Shown here piece by piece: positions 26,149 to 34,533 of a stretch of DNA of 56,908 bases. Source of the stretch: Gallibacter sp963634825. GTDB lineage: Bacteria; Bacillota; Clostridia; Peptostreptococcales; Anaerovoracaceae. The translations under genes were made by a program, and so were the position numbers. Below the pieces are notes generated by a model. That model made no database searches, was not told where the DNA came from, and saw only the letters and a list, made by a program, of their open reading frames with translations. The stretch is taken from NCBI GenBank assembly GCA_963634825.1, contig CAVHCP010000006.1:1-56908 (forward strand), given 5' to 3'. The first letter of the stretch is position 1; each line of letters opens with the position of its first letter.

Positions 26149-27546
26149 CTATTTGTCTTTATGCTGTTTTGTATCCTGCAGCCTGCGACTGTGCTCAAAT
26201 ATTTTTTGATAGATTTCACTAAAGCCACCGGCTTTTTCTAAAATCTCTTTTTCTCGGAGGTTGTCCTTTGTGGCTATATTTGCATTTTTTTTGTAATCGC
26301 CGATTTTACTTGCAAGCTCCATTCGCTTGTCTAAAAGCGAGATGATTTTCTCATCTATATCATCTATTTGTGCTCTCATATCGGATAATGGCGAGACTGT
26401 ATTTTTAGGAGTTTTCGGAGGTTGCTTTGTGTTGCCATGGATATTATCCTCAAGAGGCGTATGGGAATTATCAGAAAGTATAATATCGCAAAGTCCGATC
26501 GCAAGCATCGCCTCAACAACTATACGGGCGCGTGGCACTATGCAAGCATCATGCCTGCCTGCAATTTTGAGCTCCGCAGGTTTGCCTGTTTTGAGATCTA
26601 CGCTTTGCTGTTTTTTGGCAATCGAAGGCGTCGGCTTGAATGCAACTCTTACTATCAGTGGCATTCCCGTGGAAAGCCCGCCGAGGATACCGCCGTGGTT
26701 ATTTGTTGCGGTGATTATTTTTTCGTCATTTGTGACTGCTAAAAAATCATCATTATTTTCGGAGCCAAGCAGGGTAGTGGCGAGAAAGCCGTTTCCAAAT
26801 TCAACGCCCTTTACGGCAGGAATGCCAAACAGGAGCGGGGAAAGCACGCTTTCTATACCGTTAAACATCGGACCACCAAGACCTGACGGTAGGTTTGTGG
26901 CAAAGGCCTCGACAACTCCGCCGACAGAATTATCGGATTGTGCGGCTGAGTTTATTTGCGACAGCATAAGCTCGCTTATCGGACTTTCCTTAGGTGCTAC
27001 GGGGTCTAAAGCGGGCGCTTGCGCCATGCCGATACTTAAAATACGCGAAGCAAGATTGATGCCGTATGTGGCAAGAAGTTGCTCGCAGATGGCGCCTGCA
27101 ATACAAAACATCACGGTCATCCTACCCGAAAACGGACCGCCGCCTGCAAGATTTACTTCACCTTTATATTTTAGCATCGCCGGCAGGTCGGCATGCCCCG
27201 GTCGTGGCAACATATCTTCGTATGCCTTGCTATCGTAATTTTCGTTTTTTACTATAAACTCGAGTATGCCTGAGGCAGGGACGATAAAGCCGTCTTGCGG
27301 AAGAGGCACATATTCGCCGAGCTCATTTTTTATAAGCGGTATATCCTTTTCTGTGCGAGGTGTGTCATATGCTGTTATACCGGGGCTTCGCTCGGAAAGA
27401 TATTGCAATATCCCCTCGCTGTCGACAGTAAAGCCAGCAGGGGGACCTTGCAACTTCAAAGTCATGATAGGCTCGTGGCTACCGCCGGAGATTGATATTT
27501 TTAGGGTACTGCCTATTTGTGAGGATAATATTTTTTTAGAGCTCAT
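26149..27546 (-). CDS. aroC: Chorismate synthase fused to chorismate mutase
   Basis: Residues 1 to about 355 are chorismate synthase, which turns EPSP into chorismate with reduced FMN. The GRHDACIVPRA and GGLSTGMP stretches are typical. The opening motif reads GGSHE where the family has GESHG, keeping the His. From about 383 a chorismate mutase (AroQ-like) helix domain begins (RAQIDDIDEKIISLLDKR) with the usual Arg and Lys residues, giving prephenate. The two steps are normally in separate proteins or mutase is fused to prephenate dehydratase. I start at ATG 27546, with GGAGGGG six bases upstream, instead of the TTG at 27561. It overlaps aroA by 11 bases. Confidence 0.92.
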   Translation of the reverse strand: MSSKKILSSQIGSTLKISISGGSHEPIMTLKLQGPPAGFTVDSEGILQYLSERSPGITAYDTPRTEKDIPLIKNELGEYVPLPQDGFIVPASGILEFIVKNENYDSKAYEDMLPRPGHADLPAMLKYKGEVNLAGGGPFSGRMTVMFCIAGAICEQLLATYGINLASRILSIGMAQAPALDPVAPKESPISELMLSQINSAAQSDNSVGGVVEAFATNLPSGLGGPMFNGIESVLSPLLFGIPAVKGVEFGNGFLATTLLGSENNDDFLAVTNDEKIITATNNHGGILGGLSTGMPLIVRVAFKPTPSIAKKQQSVDLKTGKPAELKIAGRHDACIVPRARIVVEAMLAIGLCDIILSDNSHTPLEDNIHGNTKQPPKTPKNTVSPLSDMRAQIDDIDEKIISLLDKRMELASKIGDYKKNANIATKDNLREKEILEKAGGFSEIYQKIFEHSRRLQDTKQHKDK

Positions 27547-28912
27547 AAAATTCCCCTCCAAGTGTTAAAAAGTCATTTAAAAAATCGGGATATGATTTTT
27601 TTATACAATCGATATTTTTGATCGTAACAGCATTTTCGCAAGCTGTTGCGACGATTGCGGCCGCCATAGCGATGCGGTGATCATTATAGCTGTCAACGGT
27701 CCCGCCGTTGAGCATATTTTTAGATGTAATTGTTATACTGTCATCCGTACATACAATTTGTCCGCCGAGGTTTTGTATCATATCAAAAGTCGACATTATG
27801 CGGTTGCTTTCTTTATATTTTAGCCGCTGTAGGTTTGTTAAATTTGTTATTGTGCCGGAGCCCCTAAAGCACGTTGCGACAGCGAGCAGAGGTACAAGGT
27901 CGGGACAGTCGTCACAATCAAGCGAAAGAGTATCGGCATTTTTAAAGCAATTTAAAACTTCTAAAATACATATGTCCGGGATATGTTCATCGGAGATGAC
28001 AGCCCCCGAAGAATTAAATGTATCAAAATTATTGAAATTGTCAGAAGCGCTGTAGGTGTTGCAGGTGCTACTAATCTGCCCGTCGTGCAAGCGAATATCA
28101 CTGCCCAAAAAATCAGCTACAAACCATAATGCGCTGAGCGACCAGTCACGACACATCGGATTGTCGCAAATGGCCTGCGTTGATTTTGCGCTAAAGGATC
28201 CAAAAAAACCAGATTTTGGCAATTTATATTTTTGATTGCCGGGCACTGTAAATGAAATTTTGTCGTCAAATTTTTCAAATGAAATTTTGATGTCAAAATC
28301 CTTTAGTACCTGACATGTAAGCCACACATACGGAGCAGAGCCGAGGTGGTTTTTTATCGTGATACTGCCTCCTTTTTTTGTTAAAGGAAAGGCAAATAAC
28401 AGTCCGGATATAAATTGCGAGCTTATATTGCCTTCAATAAAAGCATTTGCGCCTATAAGACCGCCAAAACTTGTAATAGCCGCGCCTTGGCGATTTTTAT
28501 CAAAATTTTTAGTCGTATTGCAACCGCATTCCTTTAGGAGTTTAAGGAACGGCTCGATAGGCCTTTTTGCTAATTGCTCAGACATTGTAAATTTGCTTTC
28601 GCTAAAAAGGACTGAGGCTACCGGAAGAAGGAGCCTTAGCGTTGTGGCGCTGTCGCTACAGTCGATAAGAGGGATAGCAGGAGAGGCATCGGGGCCCGTA
28701 AAGCTATCGCATATATTTTTGCAGGCATCTAATGTTTTTTTAGTATCCTCACAAAGCATTTCATCCTTAAAGAAGCTAAAAATATCGCAATCAAAGGATT
28801 TGCTCTGCAACTTTGCGAGCGTTGATGCGATAATAATTCGGTGCATATATGACTTGCTAAAAATAAAAGGCATATTGCCGTCAAGCTTTGTTGGGATAAC
28901 TTTTATATCCAT
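27536..28912 (-). CDS. aroA: 3-phosphoshikimate 1-carboxyvinyltransferase (EPSP synthase)
   Basis: AroA joins PEP and shikimate 3-phosphate. The 458-residue protein is a divergent member and about 30 residues longer than usual. Seen motifs are SKSYMHR (about 19-25, substrate Lys and Arg), CSDSATTLRLLLPVA (in place of the common SGTTxRxL), KESNRI and NDHRIAMA. It is in the aro operon between aroB and aroC; its last codons contain the ribosome site for aroC. Confidence 0.92.
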   Translation of the reverse strand: MDIKVIPTKLDGNMPFIFSKSYMHRIIIASTLAKLQSKSFDCDIFSFFKDEMLCEDTKKTLDACKNICDSFTGPDASPAIPLIDCSDSATTLRLLLPVASVLFSESKFTMSEQLAKRPIEPFLKLLKECGCNTTKNFDKNRQGAAITSFGGLIGANAFIEGNISSQFISGLLFAFPLTKKGGSITIKNHLGSAPYVWLTCQVLKDFDIKISFEKFDDKISFTVPGNQKYKLPKSGFFGSFSAKSTQAICDNPMCRDWSLSALWFVADFLGSDIRLHDGQISSTCNTYSASDNFNNFDTFNSSGAVISDEHIPDICILEVLNCFKNADTLSLDCDDCPDLVPLLAVATCFRGSGTITNLTNLQRLKYKESNRIMSTFDMIQNLGGQIVCTDDSITITSKNMLNGGTVDSYNDHRIAMAAAIVATACENAVTIKNIDCIKKSYPDFLNDFLTLGGEFYEL

Positions 28913-28942
28913 TTCAGTCCTCTAAATATCAAATCCTGCTGT

Positions 28943-30007
28943 CTAAATGTCAAAGAGATTTGCTAATTTATCAACAGCAAAATCCCTCATAATACATTTG
29001 CCGACAGCGACAGGTAAAACAAGTTTTATGGTATCTCCGCTTCGCTTTTTGTCATTTAGCGCAACGCTTGCAAGCATAGCAGGAGAAAAAGGCAAATCAA
29101 CATCAAAGTCGTATTTTTTGTAAAGCGATAAAAGCCTGTTTACTAAATCAGGTTCGGAAAGCAAACCGTTTTTATCTGCTATTTTTGCCATGTGCAAAAG
29201 ACCGATAGCAACAGCTTGGCCGTGTGAAATTTTGTAGCTACTGCATTTTTCTATCGCATGCCCGATTGTATGCCCGAGGTTTAGCATGGAGCGTATGCCG
29301 GTTTCCTTTTCGTCAACTTCGATTATGTGCTTTTTTACATTTATGGCACGCACGATTGCGGGGTGTATAAACTTGCCGAGAGTTTGAGGTGAGTTATTTT
29401 CGAAAAGTGCAAAAAGCTCCGCATCTTCGATGATACCCGCCTTTATAATCTCGCTAATTCCGCCCATAAGCTCGCACTTGCCTAAGGTCTCGAGGGTTTT
29501 TGTATCAAAAAAAACGGCGGACGGCTGATAAAAAGAGCCGATAAGATTTTTGCCGTTCGTGAGATTGATAGCAGTCTTGCCACCTATAGAGCTGTCAATA
29601 CCGGCGAGAAGTGTTGTAGGTACTTGCACATATGGGATACCACGCATAAAAACAGAAGCGGTAAATCCGGCAATATCGCCGACAACGCCACCGCCAAGAG
29701 CAATGATAATATCGCTCCTTGTAAAATGTTTTTCGGCAAGAAGGTTGGCAATTGCCATAACAGAGTCTATCTTTTTGTTGCTCTCGCCCGCATCCAAAAC
29801 AAAGTCGCAAACCTCGAAGTGTTTATTTAAAAGAGAATGCTTTGCCTGCTTTAGATATAGCTTTGCAACATTTGTATCTGTGACAATACATACCTTGTAG
29901 GAGCTTGCAAAAAAAGAAAGTGATGAAATCCTTTCCCCTAAATCATCTAAGAGGTTTGGTGCGATTTCGATATTATATTTTTTAGATGTATCAATATTTA
30001 TAATCAT
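28943..30007 (-). CDS. aroB: 3-dehydroquinate synthase
   Basis: AroB cyclises DAHP to 3-dehydroquinate using NAD and a metal ion. The motifs ALGGGVVGDIAGFTASVFMRGI, QVPTTLLAGIDSSIGGKTAIN and the metal-binding NLGHTIGHAIE are all present. Length is 354 residues. I choose ATG 30007, which overlaps the end of aroF; the upstream TTG at 30013 adds two residues. The ribosome site is weak, so translation may be coupled to aroF. Confidence 0.96.
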   Translation of the reverse strand: MIINIDTSKKYNIEIAPNLLDDLGERISSLSFFASSYKVCIVTDTNVAKLYLKQAKHSLLNKHFEVCDFVLDAGESNKKIDSVMAIANLLAEKHFTRSDIIIALGGGVVGDIAGFTASVFMRGIPYVQVPTTLLAGIDSSIGGKTAINLTNGKNLIGSFYQPSAVFFDTKTLETLGKCELMGGISEIIKAGIIEDAELFALFENNSPQTLGKFIHPAIVRAINVKKHIIEVDEKETGIRSMLNLGHTIGHAIEKCSSYKISHGQAVAIGLLHMAKIADKNGLLSEPDLVNRLLSLYKKYDFDVDLPFSPAMLASVALNDKKRSGDTIKLVLPVAVGKCIMRDFAVDKLANLFDI

Positions 30008-30773
30008 AAGCAAAAGGTTTTATCTTTTTGATTTTGTTGACCAATGTTTCAAATTGCTCTATGTCGAGTGCTTGCAAGCCGTCACAAAGAGCTTCTGACG
30101 GATGATCGTGCACCTCAACCATAATACCGTCGGCGCCTGCTGCTACTGCGGCAAGCGACATAGGTATAACAAGGCTCGCATCCCCGCTTGCATGGCTTGG
30201 ATCTACGATAACAGGCAGGGAAGTTCTTTGCTTTAAAATAGGTACAGCGCTTATATCAAGCGTTGCGCGAGTAGAATTTTCAAACGTGCGTATGCCTCGC
30301 TCGCATAAAATGACATTTTCGTTGCCGCCGTCTAAAAGATACTCAGCGCTCATAAGAAGCTCGTCAAGCGTGCAACCTATACCACGTTTTAAGAGTATAG
30401 TCTTTTTTGTCTGCGAAAGAGCCTTTAGAAGCTCGAAATTTTGCATATTGCGGGCACCGACCTGTATCATATCGACATATTCAAAGAGATCGAGGTGTGC
30501 GATATCTACAATTTCTGTTACTACCGGCAGACCTGTGAGGTTTTTTGCTTCAAGTAAATATTTTATAGCAGGTGCGCCGATGCCTTGAAAAGTATAAGGA
30601 GAAGTACGAGCCTTAAAGGCTCCGCCACGGAGGATAGTTGCTCCGCAGGACTTTATTTTTTTTGCGATATTGCAAATTTGATTTTTTGATTCTATAGCAC
30701 ACGGACCGGCTATAATTTGAAAATTGCCGTCGCCTAATTTTGTGCCGCCGACATTTACGACAGTGCTACTCAT
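29991..30773 (-). CDS. aroF: 3-deoxy-7-phosphoheptulonate synthase (DAHP synthase)
   Basis: This enzyme condenses PEP and erythrose 4-phosphate, the entry step of the shikimate pathway. The 260-residue chain is the short type I-beta (KDO8P-like) form, with AGPCAIES, LRGGAFKARTSPYTFQG, VDPSHASGD and the metal-binding Cys, His, Glu and Asp residues. It lacks an N-terminal ferredoxin-like or chorismate-mutase regulatory domain, so feedback control by that route is not expected; the fused mutase of aroC might interact with it. It overlaps rnhA by 4 bases. Confidence 0.95.
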   Translation of the reverse strand: MSSTVVNVGGTKLGDGNFQIIAGPCAIESKNQICNIAKKIKSCGATILRGGAFKARTSPYTFQGIGAPAIKYLLEAKNLTGLPVVTEIVDIAHLDLFEYVDMIQVGARNMQNFELLKALSQTKKTILLKRGIGCTLDELLMSAEYLLDGGNENVILCERGIRTFENSTRATLDISAVPILKQRTSLPVIVDPSHASGDASLVIPMSLAAVAAGADGIMVEVHDHPSEALCDGLQALDIEQFETLVNKIKKIKPFAYDYKY

Positions 30774-31312
30774 CTAAGCTCCTCCATTCCTATATTTGCA
30801 AGCCTATCGGCTCGATTGTTCATCTTTGTTGCGTGGCAAAACATTTCCATATCATACTTGTCTCCGTTGAATTCCACGAATTTTGCAAAGTGCTTTGCGA
30901 CATTTGTATTTGGGTGCTCGAGGTTCACATGTCCTTTTATTTTTAGGAATGTAACAGTATATTTTTCGATGTGCGAAAGCAGAGCTTCCCAAAGATCCTG
31001 ATTTTCGACAGGAGAGCCACTCTTTGTGATCCAGCCGTTTTTTAGCCAGTTTTTGTACCATTTTTGATTGAAGCAATTTATCAAGTAGCTACTGTCCGCA
31101 AAAACTTCGATGGGATATCGATTTGTTTTTAGGGACTCAAAGGCTCGCAAAAGGGCCGTCATCTCCATGCGGTTATTAGTTGTGTTGAGCTCGCCACCGT
31201 GGATTTCCTTTGTATTTTCTCCAAATTCGAGGATGGCGCCCCAGCCACCTATATTTTCTTCGTTTTGATTTCCGGAGCAGGCTCCGTCTGTGTAAATTCG
31301 TAATATTTCCAT
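30770..31312 (-). CDS. rnhA: Ribonuclease HI
   Basis: RNase HI cuts RNA in RNA-DNA hybrids. The four acidic catalytic residues are visible: Asp9 (YTDGACSG), Glu50 (NNRMEM), Asp73 (FADSSY) and Asp169 (NNRADRLAN), with His128 in KGH. Between KGH and the last Asp there are about 35 extra residues relative to the E. coli enzyme, an insertion I recall in clostridial homologues. It is the first gene of the aro operon and shares a 4-base overlap with aroF. There is no ribosome site; see the promoter entry. Confidence 0.93.
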   Translation of the reverse strand: MEILRIYTDGACSGNQNEENIGGWGAILEFGENTKEIHGGELNTTNNRMEMTALLRAFESLKTNRYPIEVFADSSYLINCFNQKWYKNWLKNGWITKSGSPVENQDLWEALLSHIEKYTVTFLKIKGHVNLEHPNTNVAKHFAKFVEFNGDKYDMEMFCHATKMNNRADRLANIGMEELR

Positions 31313-31318
31313 ATAAGG

Positions 31319-31327
31319 ATTATAACA
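31319..31327 (-). promoter_or_regulatory. Extended -10 promoter of rnhA-aro, likely leaderless
   Basis: TGTTATAAT on the minus strand ends 6 bases before the rnhA ATG, with no Shine-Dalgarno sequence. The -35 region (TGTCAA at 31348-31343) is weak. Transcription should start on the A of the ATG. Confidence 0.55.
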
Positions 31328-31355
31328 TATTTATGGAGTTACTTGACAGATAAAA

Positions 31356-31385
31356 CAAAAAAAGCATGTGCACTAAAGCACACGC
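31356..31385 (-). terminator. Terminator of the ThrE pair
   Basis: On the minus strand GCGTGTGC (31385-31378) pairs with GCACATGC (31371-31364, one G-T pair), followed by a T run. The last codon and stop of the ThrE small-subunit gene lie in the stem and loop. Confidence 0.75.
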
Positions 31386-31813
31386 TGTTTGACCTTCGTT
31401 GCCAGTCTGCTAAATGAGTTGGCTATAAGTATTGCAAGTGCGATGGAGCCTGCGATAGCAAGAGCCTCTCGTGCCATTTGTCCTGCGGCATCAAGGTCCG
31501 AATTGATTATATAAAACATCGTATAATATATTCTCGAGCCGGGCACTAATGGCAGTATACATGGAATTAAAAATACGGTTGCGGCGTCCTTTAGCTTATG
31601 CGCCAAAATGTCGCTTATTACAGCTATGATAAATACTGCGACAAAAACGGCAAGCGACTTTGAATATCCAGCTGACATCAAAAAATTGTAGACAAACCAC
31701 GAGAATCCGCCGGCAAGGGATGCCGGAATAATTGTTTTGAGTGGGATATTGACCAATATACAAAAGCTGGCACAGATTATAACGCCGGCAAAAAATTGCA
31801 AAAATATCATCAT
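31373..31813 (-). CDS. Threonine/serine exporter family protein, small subunit (ThrE_2)
   Basis: A 146-residue membrane protein with four to five hydrophobic segments and the ThrE_2 (DUF3815) pattern, including FLIPCILPLVPGSRIYYTM near residue 85-103. In Corynebacterium ThrE is one chain; in many Firmicutes it is split as here. With its upstream partner it would export threonine or serine, or transport a related metabolite. It overlaps the partner by 4 bases. Confidence 0.88.
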   Translation of the reverse strand: MMIFLQFFAGVIICASFCILVNIPLKTIIPASLAGGFSWFVYNFLMSAGYSKSLAVFVAVFIIAVISDILAHKLKDAATVFLIPCILPLVPGSRIYYTMFYIINSDLDAAGQMAREALAIAGSIALAILIANSFSRLATKVKQRVL

Positions 31814-32592
31814 AAAGCACCTCCTATAACAGGCCAGAGCCCCAGCATAAATCCGGCGCCTGCGGCAAGCGCAACAGCCACGGCAAGAGCCTCACAAAGT
31901 CGGAGCATTCCAGACTGCATATCGCCATTTATGAAGTCACGAAGCGAATTTGTCAGGGCTGTGCCCGGTACAAAGAGCATCAAGACGCCGATGATTATAG
32001 GATTGTAATTTTCGGTTATTCCAAAGGATGTGCTTATCAGTGCAAGTAATGATGCAACTGCCACACATATAAAATCAACTATAAAGTAGTTTGTGTCATA
32101 TTTATTTAAGACATTTGCAATAAAGCAAGCGAGGATACCTATAGCTCCGGAACATACTGCCTCGATGATGTCCCCGCCAAATAAAAGACAAAATGAAAAG
32201 GCGGCGCCTGCGGAGCACAAAAAACGAATCGGCAGGCTGTAAGGCTTTGTCGCATCTATCCTTTCCGCCTCCTTTATAGCGTCCTCGACATCTGTTTTGC
32301 CACTGACAAAATCCCTTGAAAGAGCATTTATCTTTGAGATTTTGGAAAGATCTATCGAAATATTTCTTATCGTTTTTATATATGTTTTTATATCTCCGTT
32401 TTCTCCACCCGAGCCTATCGAAGCGAAGATGCCGTTTGCTGTTGCAAAAATCTCGACATGGGGGATATCGCAGGCGTGACAAATGCGCGAGATCATATCC
32501 TCGACACGGTATATCTCACCACCGCTTTTCATCATTATCTCGCCGGCTCTGACGGCAAATATAAAACCTCGTTGTTGCTTTTTAGTAATCAT
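31810..32592 (-). CDS. Threonine/serine exporter family protein, large subunit (ThrE_1)
   Basis: The 260-residue protein has a soluble N-terminal part (about 1-120) with the GEIMMKSGGEIYRVEDMISRI pattern of DUF1212 and five membrane segments, with FVPGTALTNSLRDFINGD near residue 208-225. Together with the 146-residue partner it rebuilds the ThrE fold. A GGAGG site precedes the ATG. The pair forms its own short operon, divergent from the pseudouridine synthase gene. Confidence 0.9.
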   Translation of the reverse strand: MITKKQQRGFIFAVRAGEIMMKSGGEIYRVEDMISRICHACDIPHVEIFATANGIFASIGSGGENGDIKTYIKTIRNISIDLSKISKINALSRDFVSGKTDVEDAIKEAERIDATKPYSLPIRFLCSAGAAFSFCLLFGGDIIEAVCSGAIGILACFIANVLNKYDTNYFIVDFICVAVASLLALISTSFGITENYNPIIIGVLMLFVPGTALTNSLRDFINGDMQSGMLRLCEALAVAVALAAGAGFMLGLWPVIGGAL

Positions 32593-32733
32593 GATTTTGC
32601 CTCCGCAAAAAAGTATAACAAATCAAAATTTTACTGTAAAGGGTTAGGGAAGGTAACTGTATCAAGCTCAGGAAGTTTTAAATAGTGTAAGCGGTGAAAA
32701 AATATTCAAATATACTTTTTAGAAAAACTGCTA

Positions 32734-32739
32734 TATAAT
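32734..32739 (+). promoter_or_regulatory. -10 box of the pseudouridine synthase gene
   Basis: A perfect TATAAT lies 45 bases before the ATG at 32784. The -35 region 17 bases upstream (TATACT) is poor. The rest of the 190-base gap 32593-32783 is AT-rich with no other feature I can name. Confidence 0.4.
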
Positions 32740-32783
32740 GTACTTTGAAATTTTTAGAATACAATATTTTATAGGGGAGCAAT

Positions 32784-33491
32784 ATGCGCTTAAACAAATA
32801 TATAGCCCAAAGCGGTCTGACAAGCCGCAGGAAAGCCGACGAGCTGATATTTAACGGAAATGTCAAAGTAAATAATATGACGGTCAAGGAGCCGGGAGTG
32901 CAAGTCGGAGAGACTGATAAGGTATATGTCAACGGCAAGCTGATAAAAGCAGAAGAAAAAAAGGTTTATATAGCCTTAAATAAACCGGCAGGCTTTGTAA
33001 CAACCTTAAAGGACGAATTTGAAAGACCGACGGTCATAGACCTTTTGACTGATGTGAGCCAAAGGGTATTTCCCGTCGGCAGGCTTGATTATAATACGAC
33101 AGGGCTTTTGCTTTTAACAAACGACGGAGATATGGCATATAAGCTGACTCATCCAAAGCATGAGATTACAAAGACATACAGAGCAAAGATAGCAGGTAAT
33201 ATATCGGATGCGAAACTGCGCAAGCTAAGGGCGGGAGTCGATATAGGCGGATATGTCACACGCCGTGCGAGGGTTGATATCATAAAGCAGCAGAGCAAAT
33301 ATACTATCGTTGAAATAGAAATACACGAGGGCAAAAACAGGCAGATTCGCAAAATGTGCAAGGCGGTCGGACATCCTGTGCAGGAGCTTGAGCGTGTAGC
33401 TATCGGCGAGATCAGGCTCGGTCGGCTTTTGCAGGGACATTACAGGAAGCTGACAAGTAAAGAACTCGAATATTTAAAGGATATGCTTTAG
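32784..33491 (+). CDS. rRNA pseudouridine synthase, RsuA/RluB/E/F family
   Basis: The 235-residue protein has an N-terminal S4 RNA-binding domain (about 2-60) and a pseudouridine synthase domain with the catalytic Asp102 in GRLDYNTTGLLLLTNDG. KPAGFVTT and GKNRQIRKMCKAVGHPV are further family motifs. By position in the family it most resembles RluB, which modifies U2605 of 23S rRNA, but RsuA is not excluded. GGGGAG precedes the start. YdcF follows 14 bases later. Confidence 0.93.
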   Translation: MRLNKYIAQSGLTSRRKADELIFNGNVKVNNMTVKEPGVQVGETDKVYVNGKLIKAEEKKVYIALNKPAGFVTTLKDEFERPTVIDLLTDVSQRVFPVGRLDYNTTGLLLLTNDGDMAYKLTHPKHEITKTYRAKIAGNISDAKLRKLRAGVDIGGYVTRRARVDIIKQQSKYTIVEIEIHEGKNRQIRKMCKAVGHPVQELERVAIGEIRLGRLLQGHYRKLTSKELEYLKDML

Positions 33492-33505
33492 AAAGGGATA
33501 CGGAT

Positions 33506-34441
33506 ATGTCAAAAGGAAAGAAGGCTTTATATTGGATAGTGGCACTATTGAGTCTGGTGATGTTTTTTTGGTGCGCATTGCCACTTCTTATGGGCGTCAT
33601 AAATATCGGAATGGTCATACCTATGTTTATAACTATATGTCTGGCGTTTTACTGCCTGTTGTCTATCAAATATCCGATAGAAGAACTACCGGAAGAAGAC
33701 GAGATGGATGAGGAATATCAAAAAAAGGTAGATAAAGCAAAATGTACATTACAAAATGAAAAGTCGACTCTACGCATGCCTATGATATTTGGTATAAAAA
33801 AGGAAAAGCTTGAAAGATTTGATGAAATACATGATGCAAAGGAGACTGTGGCTCGCACTATCTCAAAAAAGACGCGAAAAAGGATAGATAAAGTTGTTTG
33901 GACTATTACCGCGATAGGAGTAGCAGTCGTTTTGGTAGTCTCTGCAATTACCGCTTTAGGATACGAAAAATTTGATGGCACATATGAGGGGCAAACGGTA
34001 GTGGTGCTCGGCGCAAAGATAAATGGCGAAAAGCCTTCCCTCTCACTTCGAAACAGACTTGATGCGGCGGTTGACTTTATGGAGGAATATCCGGAAGCGA
34101 AATGCATCGTCACAGGAGGGCAGGGCACAAATGAGATAATGCCGGAAAGCACAGCAATGTCACGATACTTGCAAGATGAAGGAATATCCAAAGACAGGAT
34201 AATAGAAGAAAATGAAGCAACAAATACAGAGCAAAACCTAAAGCTTTCGGTAAATGTGGCTAAAGAAAATAATATGAGCACCGATTTTATAATCATTACA
34301 GACGGATATCATCAGTACCGTGCGAACAAGTATGCTAAGGAATACGGGGCAACCTCTCAGGGCTACAACGCAAAAACATCGCTTGCGTTTTGGCCGTCTG
34401 CAAAATTTAGAGAAATAATAGCATTCTTTACAACTCTCTGA
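33506..34441 (+). CDS. YdcF/SanA/ElyC-like DUF218 membrane protein
   Basis: The 311-residue chain has two N-terminal membrane segments (about 9-50), a charged cytoplasmic region, a third membrane segment (about 130-152) and a DUF218 domain from about 163 (VVVLGAKINGEKPSLSLRNRLDAA, IVTGGQG, ESTAMSRYL, EENATNTEQNLKLS, ITDGYHQYRA). DUF218 proteins (ElyC, SanA) take part in envelope integrity and lipid-carrier handling. The extra cytoplasmic loop is unusual in my memory of the family. Confidence 0.85.
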   Translation: MSKGKKALYWIVALLSLVMFFWCALPLLMGVINIGMVIPMFITICLAFYCLLSIKYPIEELPEEDEMDEEYQKKVDKAKCTLQNEKSTLRMPMIFGIKKEKLERFDEIHDAKETVARTISKKTRKRIDKVVWTITAIGVAVVLVVSAITALGYEKFDGTYEGQTVVVLGAKINGEKPSLSLRNRLDAAVDFMEEYPEAKCIVTGGQGTNEIMPESTAMSRYLQDEGISKDRIIEENEATNTEQNLKLSVNVAKENNMSTDFIIITDGYHQYRANKYAKEYGATSQGYNAKTSLAFWPSAKFREIIAFFTTL

Positions 34442-34533
34442 TATAATATATAAGGTTATGCATAAGGCGCTCCGCAAGACGGAGTGTACAGATAAAAGAA
34501 TATAAGTAGTCGTTTGAAAAAAGGGAGGTTGAG

